Assembly (NCBI GenBank): GCA_032059445.1
Contig: DAMCAP010000010.1
Span: forward strand, 1-64,000
DNA length: 64,000 nt
Direction of reading: 5' to 3'
Origin: DAMCAP01 sp032059445
Lineage (GTDB): Bacteria > Bacillota > Clostridia > Oscillospirales > Ruminococcaceae
Shown here one piece after another: positions 54,993 through 63,984 of the stretch. Each line of letters starts with the position of its first letter. Position 1 is the stretch's first letter. A model generated the notes under the pieces. The model was given only the letters and a program-made list of their open reading frames with translations, made no database searches and had not been told where the DNA came from. Both the position numbers and the translations under genes were made by a program.

Positions 54993-55025
54993 AAAAAAGA
55001 GAGGCACGTCGCCTCTCTTTTTTTA
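54993..55025 (+). terminator. Intrinsic terminator
   Basis: AAAAAGAGAGGC / GCCTCTCTTTTT with 5-base loop and T7. The following 250 bases to the DUF1385 gene hold no other clear feature. Confidence 0.93.
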
Positions 55026-55281
55026 TTGATCTTTATACCCTTCTACCCCACGAAGCCTTGCTCGTTTCAAGCTTATAGATAGAATCTCCAGCATTTTTTT
55101 GTTTATTTTATATGCTTTCTCCCTCAGCGATCTTGAACTATTAGAGATTTTTCGGTGTATCTATTGTGTTTACCCCACTAAAATGATAAAATAGGGGATG
55201 TATCCATCACCATATCACAATGTAAAAGACCATTTGTATGTCGGGTGCATTGCACGCGCTACAAAAATATAAGGAGTAACC

Positions 55282-56217
55282 ATGTCCAATCAAGCACACA
55301 AAAAAACCTCCATCGGCGGGCAGGCCCTGATCGAAGGAATCATGATGCGAGGACCCGAAACCTCCTCTATGGCCGTCCGTCAGCCCGATGGAGAGATCTC
55401 ACTTTCTGTCTGGCCTACCGACAAGGCTGGGAAAAAGCCCTGGTACAAATCTACACCGTTTGTCAGAGGTAGCTTTAACTTTATCGATATGATGGCTCTG
55501 GGCTACAAATGCCTGATGAAATCTGCCGATTTGGCTGGCTTTGAGGAAGAAGAACCCTCTAAGCTAGAAAAAAAGCTGATGGAGCTGCTGGGAGATAAAT
55601 TCTCAGCCATCTTTGGCAGTGCAGCAATGCTCCTTGGAGTAGCACTTTCGATCGGGTTATTTATGGTGCTGCCAACGGTGCTGGTAGGGTTTATCAAACA
55701 CTTTATCAATTCACAAGCCATCCTCACTGCTATTGAAGCAGTTACCAAAATCACGATTTTCGTACTCTACCTTTACGCTGTATCAAAGCTGGGCGACGTG
55801 AAGCGTGTGTTTGAGTACCATGGTGCCGAGCACAAAACCATCGCCTGCTACGAAGCCGGCGAGGAGCTTACTGTAGAGAATGTACGCAAATACCCTCGCT
55901 TTCACCCCCGTTGCGGCACCAGCTTTATGTTGATCGTTATGGTGGTTTCTGTGCTGGTGTTTTCCTTTGCCAGCTGGAACAGCGTCATTGGCAGGGTACT
56001 GCTCAAGCTGATCTTACTGCCTTTGGTTGTAGGGATTTCCTTTGAGATCATCAAGCTGGCAGGGCGCTATGATAATCCCCTGACACGAGCCATCTCTGCG
56101 CCTGGCCTCTGGCTGCAAAACCTGACTACCTATGAGCCCACAGATGATCAGATCGAAGTAGCAATTGCAGCAATGAAGCCCTGCATCCCAAATGATCAGC
56201 AGCAGGATCAATGGTAA
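55282..56217 (+). CDS. DUF1385 membrane protein
   Basis: 311 aa. The family start GGQALIEGIMMRGPE is present, followed by four or so membrane spans and the conserved block FEYHGAEHKTIACYEAGEEL and RFHPRCGTSFM with potential metal-binding His and Cys. The family is often next to prmC and prfA in Firmicutes; prmC follows here. Function unknown. Confidence 0.9.
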   Translation: MSNQAHKKTSIGGQALIEGIMMRGPETSSMAVRQPDGEISLSVWPTDKAGKKPWYKSTPFVRGSFNFIDMMALGYKCLMKSADLAGFEEEEPSKLEKKLMELLGDKFSAIFGSAAMLLGVALSIGLFMVLPTVLVGFIKHFINSQAILTAIEAVTKITIFVLYLYAVSKLGDVKRVFEYHGAEHKTIACYEAGEELTVENVRKYPRFHPRCGTSFMLIVMVVSVLVFSFASWNSVIGRVLLKLILLPLVVGISFEIIKLAGRYDNPLTRAISAPGLWLQNLTTYEPTDDQIEVAIAAMKPCIPNDQQQDQW

Positions 56218-56320
56218 ACCCTGCTACGAACTTCTGCCACGCTGTTTTACGCAGCTACGTAGTGGCAATACTCCCGTCGGGATCGCTTTCCCTTGCCCTA
56301 TGAGATAACATACGAGACAG

Positions 56321-57178
56321 GTGGTTACAATGACATTTTCCGAGCTGTATAAAGATTGCCGAAAGAAACTTAGCCACGAGACCGCGGATTTTGATCTATC
56401 TCAGCTATTTAAAGGATATTTTAATGAGTATAATCAAATCATCAAGGCAGATGCAGAGGTAGAGCCTCAAGATGCCTTTATTATGCAGATGAAGGTAAAG
56501 CGGCTATCAGAAGGATATCCGCTACAATATCTGCTGGGCGAATGGGAATTTTACGGGCTACCTGTAAAGGTTGGCGAAGGGGTACTGATCCCCCGCCCCG
56601 ATACTGAGACCATCGTAGATACTGCCCTTGAGATCGCAGCCGAGATCCAAGCCCCTATAATCGCCGACCTCTGCGCAGGTAGCGGTGCAATCGCACTGGC
56701 CATGGCTGCCAATCTTCCACATGCCAAGCTCTATGCAGTCGAGCTTTCTAACGATGCTTTGAGCTATCTTAAGCAAAATGTCGCCCTAAATCATTTGGAA
56801 GATCAGATCACGGTGCTCCAAGCCGATGTAACGGGCGCTCTGCCGCTGCCAAAGCTGGATATGCTGATTTCTAACCCTCCCTATATACGCCATGAAGATA
56901 TAGAGGGGCTCTCGATACAGGTAGGGTATGAGCCTACCATGGCACTCGATGGTGGTATTGACGGCCTATACTTCTATCGTAGCATCACTGCAAAGGCTCT
57001 AAACCTCCTCAAGCCTCAGGGTAGCCTTATCTTTGAGGCAGGCTACGATCAGGCGGAAGAGATTATGGAGATCCTAAAAGACCATGGCTACACCGACATC
57101 GACTACCGCCTTGATCTCAATAAAATCAAGCGTTGTGTCTATGCCAAGGCGCCTGAAGCCATTGAAGCATCCTTGTAA
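56321..57178 (+). CDS. prmC: Release factor glutamine methyltransferase
   Basis: Methylates the GGQ glutamine of peptide-chain release factors. The 285-aa product has an N-terminal helical domain, the SAM loop ADLCAGSGAIALAMA and the hallmark SNPPYI. The VLIPRPDTE motif is intact. The usual partner prfA is not in the window. A terminator follows at 57206. Confidence 0.94.
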   Translation: MVTMTFSELYKDCRKKLSHETADFDLSQLFKGYFNEYNQIIKADAEVEPQDAFIMQMKVKRLSEGYPLQYLLGEWEFYGLPVKVGEGVLIPRPDTETIVDTALEIAAEIQAPIIADLCAGSGAIALAMAANLPHAKLYAVELSNDALSYLKQNVALNHLEDQITVLQADVTGALPLPKLDMLISNPPYIRHEDIEGLSIQVGYEPTMALDGGIDGLYFYRSITAKALNLLKPQGSLIFEAGYDQAEEIMEILKDHGYTDIDYRLDLNKIKRCVYAKAPEAIEASL

Positions 57179-57205
57179 CACCTTTGTTAATTTTATCCAC
57201 ATAAT

Positions 57206-57242
57206 AGCCCCTGTCCCTTTTAGGGCAGGGGCTTTGTATTTT
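57206..57242 (+). terminator. Intrinsic terminator of prmC
   Basis: AGCCCCTG / CAGGGGCT stem with inner CCC/GGG pairing, then TTGTATTTTT. Confidence 0.85.
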
Positions 57243-57351
57243 TATACTACTTACACCAGTGACCTAACACATTCCAAATCTAACTTCAACCGCTCTACTG
57301 CTTTGTGTGCTAGCCCTACTCCCTACTTCTATTACAGACCTAAGGCAACTC

Positions 57352-57386
57352 AAAAAGGCTGCTGTGAAGATCACAGCAGCCTTTTT
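57352..57386. terminator. Bidirectional terminator, degV side
   Basis: A 16-bp perfect stem AAAAAGGCTGCTGTGA / TCACAGCAGCCTTTTT with 3-base loop. T5 lies on each strand. It ends degV on the minus strand. Confidence 0.92.
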
Positions 57387-57401
57387 CACTAGGGTTAATA
57401 T

Positions 57402-58244
57402 TTAATAGCTGATTATCAGACCAAACTCGCCTGCGTAGTAGCCCGTAAGAGCCTTCATTGGCAGTATCTTTACCTCGCTTGGCTTATGCTGCTGCAAGAT
57501 ATGATCTCTCAGTGTATTGGCAGCTTTTTCATTAAAGCAGTGGGTAATCACCACAGGCAAGCCGGTAATATCCTTCCTTTGGCCCATCATATCAGCGATG
57601 GTCTTTAGGGCATTGGTTTCGCCTTGAGTCTTTTTGATGACCTCAATGGTGCCAGTATCGGAATTGGTAGCAATCGCGCGGATATTGAGCGCCTTGGCAA
57701 CAAGCCCCGCTACCGCCGACATTCTCCCGTTTTTGATCAGCGTGTCGTAGGAGGCCAGCACAAATAGGAGGTCAAGCCCCTTGTTATAGCGCTCCAGCTC
57801 CTCCACTACCTGCTCAAACTCCAACCCCTGCTTGATCAGCTCTTTGGTCTTATACACATCCAAGATCATGGTGGAGGATGTAGAGTGGGTATCTAAAACA
57901 AAGATCTTCTTTTCCGGGTATTCTTCCAATACCATATCCTTAGCCATCAAGGCACAGTTATAGGTGCCGCTTAGCCCGCTGGTGATGGTGATGACGATAG
58001 AATAATCATTCTTGCGCATTTCGGCGGCAAAATCTTCTATAGACGGGCAGGCGGAGGAAGAAGGCCCCTTAAAAGACTTTAAGTGGGCAATCATATCAGC
58101 CACATTTACGTCGCTGTCATCAACATACTCCGTTTGATCTACCAAAATCTTAAGGGGCACTGTCGAAAATTTTACTACCTCGTCCTCTACCATCGGCACC
58201 AGCAGATCACTGGAGCTGTCGGCTATAATTCTCCAACTTTTCAT
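57402..58244 (-). CDS. DegV family fatty-acid-binding protein
   Basis: 280 aa. DegV/FakB proteins bind fatty acids for phosphorylation by FakA. The start MKSWRIIADSSSDL, the TSGLSGTYN loop and the mid motif TLIKNGRMSAVAGLVAKALN are family features. The neighbouring genes do not include fakA, so lipid specificity is inferred. Confidence 0.9.
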   Translation of the reverse strand: MKSWRIIADSSSDLLVPMVEDEVVKFSTVPLKILVDQTEYVDDSDVNVADMIAHLKSFKGPSSSACPSIEDFAAEMRKNDYSIVITITSGLSGTYNCALMAKDMVLEEYPEKKIFVLDTHSTSSTMILDVYKTKELIKQGLEFEQVVEELERYNKGLDLLFVLASYDTLIKNGRMSAVAGLVAKALNIRAIATNSDTGTIEVIKKTQGETNALKTIADMMGQRKDITGLPVVITHCFNEKAANTLRDHILQQHKPSEVKILPMKALTGYYAGEFGLIISY

Positions 58245-58372
58245 GTTTGCCTCCTTAGCGCTTTTACATTATTAATCTAACTAAGTATACATCAAATCAG
58301 CAAAAAAGTAAATAGATTTTGTCAAACCTTTACAGATCACACCCCTGTATCTTCCACAGTTATTGGAATAAA

Positions 58373-60670
58373 CTATGATCGCCCAAGCTCCTCATAGAGG
58401 GTATACATGTTTTTACCGCCACCCTTTGACTCGTAGAGTGCGCTATCTGCCTTACGGTAAAGCTCCTTAAAGCTGGTGCCATGATATGGGTAAAGAGCCA
58501 CGCCGATGCTTCCCGTCACTGAGCATTCGCCGCTCTCGCTGTGATAGGTGGAGTTGATTGCTTTAGAGAGCTGGGCACATTTAAGGGCCACTACATCACC
58601 GTCGCCGATGTTTTTGATGAAGGCTACAAACTCGTCGCCTCCGACACGACCCACTATATCAGTCCCTCTAAACAGACCCTTAATCTGCATCGATATATTA
58701 GAGAGCACCCAGTCGCCGAAGCTATGGCCCTGACTGTCGTTGATCAGCTTAAAGTTATCCAGATCAATCATCAGCAGCGCGTGGGTCTTCCCCATGCTCT
58801 CAGGGGATTCAAGATACTCGGTAATCAAGGTCTCGGTAGCGCTTTTGTTGTACATACCGCTTAGGTCATCACGCTGTGCTTTATACTCTAAGGATATTTC
58901 TTTGAGTTTTTTATTGTTAATGTCTTTAATATAGCCAAAGCACTTGATGCAATCGGCATATTTATCTTCTATCAGATGCACCGTGCAGGAAACCCAGATA
59001 AAGTTGCCCCTGCCGTCGGGGCAGCGATACTCAATGGTAATGTCGGACTGACCAAGGTGAAAAAGCTCCATAGCATGCTCAGGCAACAGGGCATTGAGGA
59101 AGGTATCGGCATCTTCATGATGTACTTTATACCCTGCATACAGCTTAATCATATTGGAGTAACTGCCAAAATCATCGCAATCAATCCCCTCTAGCCAATC
59201 ATCATACCCTTTGATCAGGTGATCGTGTGTAAGATCAGCTTCAAAGGACCCAATGGTATCGGCAAGCACTGCATCATGATATTTTTTCTGCTCCTGTAGG
59301 TAAAACTCCTTCTTTTTCTGCTCGTCGATATCATTGACATAGCAAAACATCCGGATATCTCCCGTCTGATCCTTGGTGAGGATCACCGTAGACAATACCC
59401 AGTGTACTCTAGGGGCTCCTTCAGGGCTTGCTAATATCGCCCGATATTCAAAATAACTTCTGTACCTGCCCTGATGAAATTCCAGAAGTATGTTTTCTTT
59501 CTTAAACTTTTGAGCAAAAGCAATTTGGTCGCCGGGATGGACTTTTTCTAAAGCGGTGCTCTCAACAAATGCCGTATAGCTACCCAAGGTAATCTCAAAG
59601 CCTTGGGTATACTCACCTGCCAAGCAGTCTTTGGTTACATTGGCCTCATAGGCATAGACACAATCAGAGACCATTAGGCTTTTATACCTGCGCTCCAACT
59701 CGAGGTTCTTTATACCGGTAATCTCCTTGACAACACCGATAATCTGTACCGAGTCGCCGTTGCTGTCGAGGACGTTTATAACTCTCGCATCATACCATCT
59801 TACGTTACCACCCGGAAGGCTAACCCGAAAGTTAATATCTACTCTCGGCTCTCCAGCCCGTAGCAACGCCAAGCCCTTTGAAATCCTGCTGATATCCTCG
59901 GGGCTAAATACGCCGCTTTCTCTAAAATACCGCTCAGTATCTTGAATCACACTGGGGCAGTCAAACTGCTCTGCGCTCTTTGCGCTTAGGTGGATTTCAT
60001 CTTTTACTGGATCATAGTCAAAAACAATCTCATCACTGAGCTCCACCGCCATCTGCAGATACTCACAGGAGGCTTTGCATTTGAGCTCATTTTGCTTGAC
60101 AGCGGTAATGTCAATAACTGCCCAATAGGTAACAAGCTGGCCCTTATCTTCCCCAAAGCTGCCTCGCACCAATACCCAGATCACATCGCCGCCATGCCCA
60201 GTTATACGAAACTCAAGCTCATAGGGGAGCTTACCTTGGTTGTATGCTTGGTCAATGCAGCTGCTTACTCTTGCATACTCCTCTGGGTCGATATACTCCA
60301 GCAGTAAAGTAGGCACTGCCGCCTGCCCTAGCAACGCTGCCATACCCTTGCTACAATACAGCACCTTAGGCGTAGGAAGCCACGCAAGCTTGCAGAAGCC
60401 ACCCGGCACCTGAGATAATACTGCTTGCATCTCCCTCTGGGAGCCTCGGAGTCTGCTAATAACCCAGTAAGCAGCTACCACAGCGCCCAATGCTGCTAAC
60501 AGCAAAATACCGGTGCTACTGAGCACCGGCAACCCCGACAACAACCCACTTACAGGCACATAAGCACCAGTAAGGTAGCTGTTGGATATCCAAGGAAGCT
60601 CTGGCATGATGATCATGGCAGTACACGCCAATAATACATAAGCAGTGCCTGCCAGCATTTTTTTGTTCAT
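58373..60670 (-). CDS. PAS-GGDEF diguanylate cyclase
   Basis: 765 aa. Two N-terminal spans (about 7-24 and 53-72) are followed by several PAS-like domains from about 80 to 590, then a GGDEF domain with intact RVGGDEFVAFI catalytic loop, near residue 690. An RxxD inhibitory site is not evident. It should make c-di-GMP in response to an unknown signal. No EAL domain is fused. It is the last complete gene before the right junction of the inserted segment. Confidence 0.93.
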   Translation of the reverse strand: MNKKMLAGTAYVLLACTAMIIMPELPWISNSYLTGAYVPVSGLLSGLPVLSSTGILLLAALGAVVAAYWVISRLRGSQREMQAVLSQVPGGFCKLAWLPTPKVLYCSKGMAALLGQAAVPTLLLEYIDPEEYARVSSCIDQAYNQGKLPYELEFRITGHGGDVIWVLVRGSFGEDKGQLVTYWAVIDITAVKQNELKCKASCEYLQMAVELSDEIVFDYDPVKDEIHLSAKSAEQFDCPSVIQDTERYFRESGVFSPEDISRISKGLALLRAGEPRVDINFRVSLPGGNVRWYDARVINVLDSNGDSVQIIGVVKEITGIKNLELERRYKSLMVSDCVYAYEANVTKDCLAGEYTQGFEITLGSYTAFVESTALEKVHPGDQIAFAQKFKKENILLEFHQGRYRSYFEYRAILASPEGAPRVHWVLSTVILTKDQTGDIRMFCYVNDIDEQKKKEFYLQEQKKYHDAVLADTIGSFEADLTHDHLIKGYDDWLEGIDCDDFGSYSNMIKLYAGYKVHHEDADTFLNALLPEHAMELFHLGQSDITIEYRCPDGRGNFIWVSCTVHLIEDKYADCIKCFGYIKDINNKKLKEISLEYKAQRDDLSGMYNKSATETLITEYLESPESMGKTHALLMIDLDNFKLINDSQGHSFGDWVLSNISMQIKGLFRGTDIVGRVGGDEFVAFIKNIGDGDVVALKCAQLSKAINSTYHSESGECSVTGSIGVALYPYHGTSFKELYRKADSALYESKGGGKNMYTLYEELGRS

Positions 60671-61019
60671 ATGTACATCTCTCTTTAACTAAGTTGATAC
60701 AAATACTGAGCAAATACTATAGCAATATTATGAAAGGAAACATGAGAACATCGAAGCCTTGGGAGCTTGTACAACAAAGCTCCAGCATAAGCAGAAGAAA
60801 ATATACAGCTATGCGTTTATTGTAAAATAGATCACGCATAGAAATTCGTCGATTATGGTCTTTATTGTGAATTGTGTTTTTAGCCAAGTTTAATTTGGTT
60901 GGAAAACAAAATTAGTAATTATAATTTTATCACACCTTACAATTATACAATACAAAACTCCTGCAATCAACATCAATTTCCCTCATCAGCAGGGGATTTT
61001 TTACAGCACTTCTAACTTT
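60671..61019. other. Gene-free right end of the inserted segment
   Basis: AT-rich, without a convincing ORF. A weak hairpin with T6 (TCCCT / AGGGGA then TTTTTT, about 60980-61002) faces the right junction. Confidence 0.4.
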
Positions 61020-61051
61020 GGTCATTTGTAACCCCTTCCCATGCCATCGAG
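61020..61051. other. attR-like junction of the 22.9-kb insertion
   Basis: The element arm GTAACCCC (61028-61035), preceded by GGTCA and TTT, leads through TTCC to the core CATGCC (61040-61045). The ATPase gene resumes at 61046 with ATC GAG CCC. The arm is the inverted form of GGGGTTAC TGACC at the left junction. Confidence 0.8.
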
Positions 61052-61831
61052 CCCAAATATGTGGGCGCTTTTGAGCAGATCGTCAACCTAACAGAAGCAT
61101 TTGATGCTGAGGGCATCCGCAAAAATCGTGATGATATCATGCAAAAGATTGCACTCAACGCTACTTATCACCAACAGTGCGTCCGCTATCTGAGCGGAGC
61201 GGTTGCCATCCTAGAGGATAACTACCGTATCGCTTATGAAGCTACTGATTTTGCAAAAATCAAGAGAACAACCGCACTCTTGGCCAGCAAAATACTCCCC
61301 AAAAAACATACAGATCGTCATCCTATCGAGAGCTGCCGCCTATTGAGTGCTGTCACCGATCAAGGCTACGCTCTGCTGCCTACTCCCCAATATACAGCCT
61401 ATCTCATAGAAGATCCCTACGGAGCAGTTTCTACCGCACTGCTGGCAGAGCTGCGCAGCTTAGCCCTTGGTTTTGGTTATAATGTATGCAGCTGCTATAG
61501 CCCCTTTGCCCCCTTTGAGCGCTTAGAGCATCTGATCATCCCAGAGGCAGGCATCTTCTTTACGACAAAAAACATCCTGCATACCCCTGCTCTAGAGCCC
61601 CATAAGGTAATTAGCTATAAGCGGTTTACCGATCTTGAGCTGATCCGCAAGTATAAAAAGCGCATACTGTTTAATAAAAAAGCCGCTGTTTCGATGATTG
61701 AGCAGGCGGCCGTAACCTTGTCAGAAGCCAAGAAAAATCACGACCTGATTGAAGATGCTTATCATCCACATATTAATTTTACAATAACCACACGGATTGG
61801 CCAGGAGCTCCTCTCAAAAATTTTTGACTAA
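61046..61831 (+). pseudogene. ATPase (PRK06851-like), 3' part of a split gene
   Basis: 261 codons and stop, starting IEPKYVGAFEQIVNLTEAFD directly after the core CATGCC. It supplies the part missing from the 37851 ORF and is in the same codon phase (CAT GCC, His-Ala). A second, degenerate nucleotide-site region is at YLIEDPYGAVSTALLAEL, then YSPFAPFERLEHLIIPEAG. With the 98 N-terminal codons it would give about 359 residues. As it stands it has no ribosome site; a GTG at 61061 is the first start-like codon. Confidence 0.85.
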
Positions 61832-61844
61832 TCTCCCCCGCAAT

Positions 61845-61882
61845 ATAAAAAAGGTGACTTACAGCATCTGCCGCAAGTCACC
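61845..61882 (-). terminator. Intrinsic terminator of pduL
   Basis: GGTGACTT / AAGTCACC, 8-bp stem with a 14-base loop, followed on the minus strand by TTTTTTATAT. Confidence 0.85.
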
Positions 61883-61899
61883 TTCTCTTGTGGGTTAAA

Positions 61900-62475
61900 T
61901 TACTTTATGATCTCGCCGTAAACTTCACCGGAGCAGCCTGCAGCATTTGACTCATCGGTATCGATGTGCATTGCAGTCGCATAAGATGCACTAACTCTGA
62001 CTACAACATCATCAAAGATCAAAGAGCGACCCTCTGAAGTGATCTTGACCTTTACATTTTCTTTATCTGCTACGCCATAAGCAGCAGCATCTTCAGGGGT
62101 GATGTGTACATGACGCTTTGCAGCGATCACGCCCTTGCCAAGCTCCACCTCACCACATGGCCCTACCAGCTTGCAAGCACCGGAGCCCTCGATATCACCC
62201 GACTCACGGACAGGTGCATTGATGCCCAAAGCGCGAGCATCGGTCAGGGAAACTTCGATCTGTGTAGCAGGGCGGACAGGCCCTAAAATCGAGATACCCT
62301 TCATTGTAGACTTAGGTCCTACCAGATCAACTCTCTCTACGCAAGCATACTGACCGGGTTGCGATAATGCCTTCTTCTCGGTAAGTGTAGCGCCCTTGCC
62401 AAATAGTACCTCTAGATGCTCCTGAGTAATGTGCAGGTGTCTTGCACTTGTTTCAACCAATACTTTGTTTGCCAT
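61900..62475 (-). CDS. pduL: PduL-type phosphate acyltransferase
   Basis: 191-aa phosphotransacylase that swaps acyl groups between CoA and phosphate. Two PduL domains are seen, with the metal-binding His motifs SARHLHIT near residue 10 and AKRHVHITPEDA near 124, and late MHIDTDESNA. ATG 62475 has GGGGGA upstream. There is no microcompartment gene nearby and no N-terminal targeting helix, so it probably acts as a housekeeping acetate-type enzyme, working with an acetate kinase elsewhere. Confidence 0.92.
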   Translation of the reverse strand: MANKVLVETSARHLHITQEHLEVLFGKGATLTEKKALSQPGQYACVERVDLVGPKSTMKGISILGPVRPATQIEVSLTDARALGINAPVRESGDIEGSGACKLVGPCGEVELGKGVIAAKRHVHITPEDAAAYGVADKENVKVKITSEGRSLIFDDVVVRVSASYATAMHIDTDESNAAGCSGEVYGEIIK

Positions 62476-63447
62476 GAAAATCCCCCTATTTTTTGCCCGT
62501 AGGCACAATATATGTATGATCGGCCACTCGCAGCAGTCCTTTTGTCACATTCCAAGCAACTACGGCCAAAGTCTGCTTTAAGCCCAATTTATCTTACAGA
62601 AATATTATATCCTCTAGGGTATTTAATGTCAACGCAAATAGGGGCCAAGCACATAAATTTGGTAGTAAATCGGTCGAAGCTTGTGGTATAATAAAGGTAA
62701 TGTACTTCTCATAAAGAGCTTTTCTGATGCCCAGCCTGCGGGCTTGGGCAATTAAGCTATGAGCACTGCTTATAATTCGGTTGAAACCCAGAGCAGAAAC
62801 AGTTAATTTCCCCATTTGTGAAGTGGTTTACGCAGTTGCTGCGAAGCAAAGTGCAATATGTCAGGCGCATGAATAGTTTCTCTATCACCTCGATGCGCTC
62901 ATGCCGCGCTGGCACCCTATTTTGTTTAACAGCAAAATTGGGAAAAAGCGCTTCGAAGCTATGCCCCTGACCCCCACCTGCAAAGCCTTGGCGTTATTGC
63001 CTTGCGCAGCTAAAGCTGTTTGTATAGCCAACCCAAGGGCTTGCCCTTATAGAGCGCCTTCGGCGCATTTATATGCCTAGGGGCAGAAAAGCACCGTTAC
63101 TCCCCGCATCCACATGCCGTTAGGCATTTCCTTGTGTCACAGACACTTTACCAGGGCAATAGCTTGCAGCGGTTGTCGCTTGACAAAATCAAGCGCAATC
63201 CGGCAAGATTTGTCCGTGGGTTAAGGGCTTACCCTTAGACGTTTTTTCCTACCTTTTTGACGTCTATCAAAAGGGGGTGCCTCCACGGCATGAGTGGGAG
63301 TGAGGACTTTTGCGCTGCTTTCATTTAGAGGTAATCAGCAGAGCTTCTGTACTTATACACCACATCCCAAGCTTCTACAAGACTCCCCTCAGCGTATAAG
63401 CAACATACCCAATCACCTACAAACAAATACCCATAAAGGAGTACCCC
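62476..63447. other. Long gene-free, hairpin-rich interval
   Basis: 970 bases without a credible gene. Between 62941 and 63290 short inverted repeats are packed: TGCCCCT (62962) / AGGGGCA (63079) as an outer stem, AAGGG/CCCTT (63035-63048), GCGCC TTC GGCGC (63054-63066), CGCTTGA/TCAAGCG (63177-63195). It may be a structured RNA or a decayed repeat region. No tRNA or rRNA signature. Confidence 0.4.
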
Positions 63448-63984
63448 ATGCTGCAACCAGATCAAAACTGTACCCGATGTGCTCTGCACAGCCAACGAAA
63501 GCAAATCGTCTTTGGTAAGGGAGCGATCCCTCCTGAGGTAATCATCGTAGGAGAAGCCCCCGGGCGCACTGAGGACGAGGGGGGAGAGCCCTTTACCGGG
63601 CGCAGCGGTATCCTGCTTACTCAGCTGCTGCTGCAAAACGGCCTAGACCGTAACACAAATCTCTACATCACCAACACCTGCAAATGCCGCCCACCCCAAA
63701 ATCGTACCCCTAAAGCCGCCGAGGTCGCCGCTTGCCTGCCTTATCTGCTTTCGGAGCTTGAGAGTCTATCACCAAAGCTGATCATCTGTGTAGGGCTTAC
63801 CCCTGCTAAAGCAATCATTGATAAAAAGATCAATATTAGCCAGCACCACGGCCAGATTTTTACCCTGCCAAGCGGGCTACAGGCAATGGTCACCTATCAC
63901 CCTGCAGCCGCTCTGCGTAGCCCTGCACTGCGGCCGCTATTATCTGCTGACCTCGAAGCGGCAGGAAGATACATCAAGGGTTAA
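63448..63984 (+). CDS. udg: Uracil-DNA glycosylase, family 4 ([4Fe-4S] type)
   Basis: 178 aa. Removes uracil from DNA at the start of base-excision repair. It carries the family 4 active-site motif GEAPGRTEDEGGEPFTGRSG, the late HPAAAL motif, and the cysteines for the cluster (C8, C11, C in NTCKCRPP and CLPYL). AAAGGAG precedes ATG 63448. It is complete within the window. Confidence 0.93.
   Translation: MLQPDQNCTRCALHSQRKQIVFGKGAIPPEVIIVGEAPGRTEDEGGEPFTGRSGILLTQLLLQNGLDRNTNLYITNTCKCRPPQNRTPKAAEVAACLPYLLSELESLSPKLIICVGLTPAKAIIDKKINISQHHGQIFTLPSGLQAMVTYHPAAALRSPALRPLLSADLEAAGRYIKG

Larger units (their letters stand above)
38139..61045. mobile_element. 22.9-kb segment interrupting an ATPase gene, bounded by recombinase att sites
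   Basis: The segment splits one gene into two in-frame halves, has a 6-bp direct core repeat (CATGCC) at its ends and inverted arms GGGGTTAC / GTAACCCC beside them, and encodes a large serine recombinase 250 bases from the left end. The unit from core to core is 22,901 bp. No phage structural, replication or conjugation genes were found. It includes rplM-rpsI, dppABCDF, comFB, DUF1385-prmC and a GGDEF protein as well as AT-rich accessory genes. A simple mobile element is thus unlikely to explain all of it. Confidence 0.78.

Noticed and set aside
38145..61039. Prophage or conjugative element as explanation of the inserted segment
   Set aside because: No capsid, tail, lysis, replication, relaxase or type IV secretion genes were seen; most genes are ordinary chromosomal ones.
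62594..62815. 73-codon minus frame upstream of pduL
   Set aside because: Poor composition for a protein, no ribosome site, overlaps the pduL upstream region.
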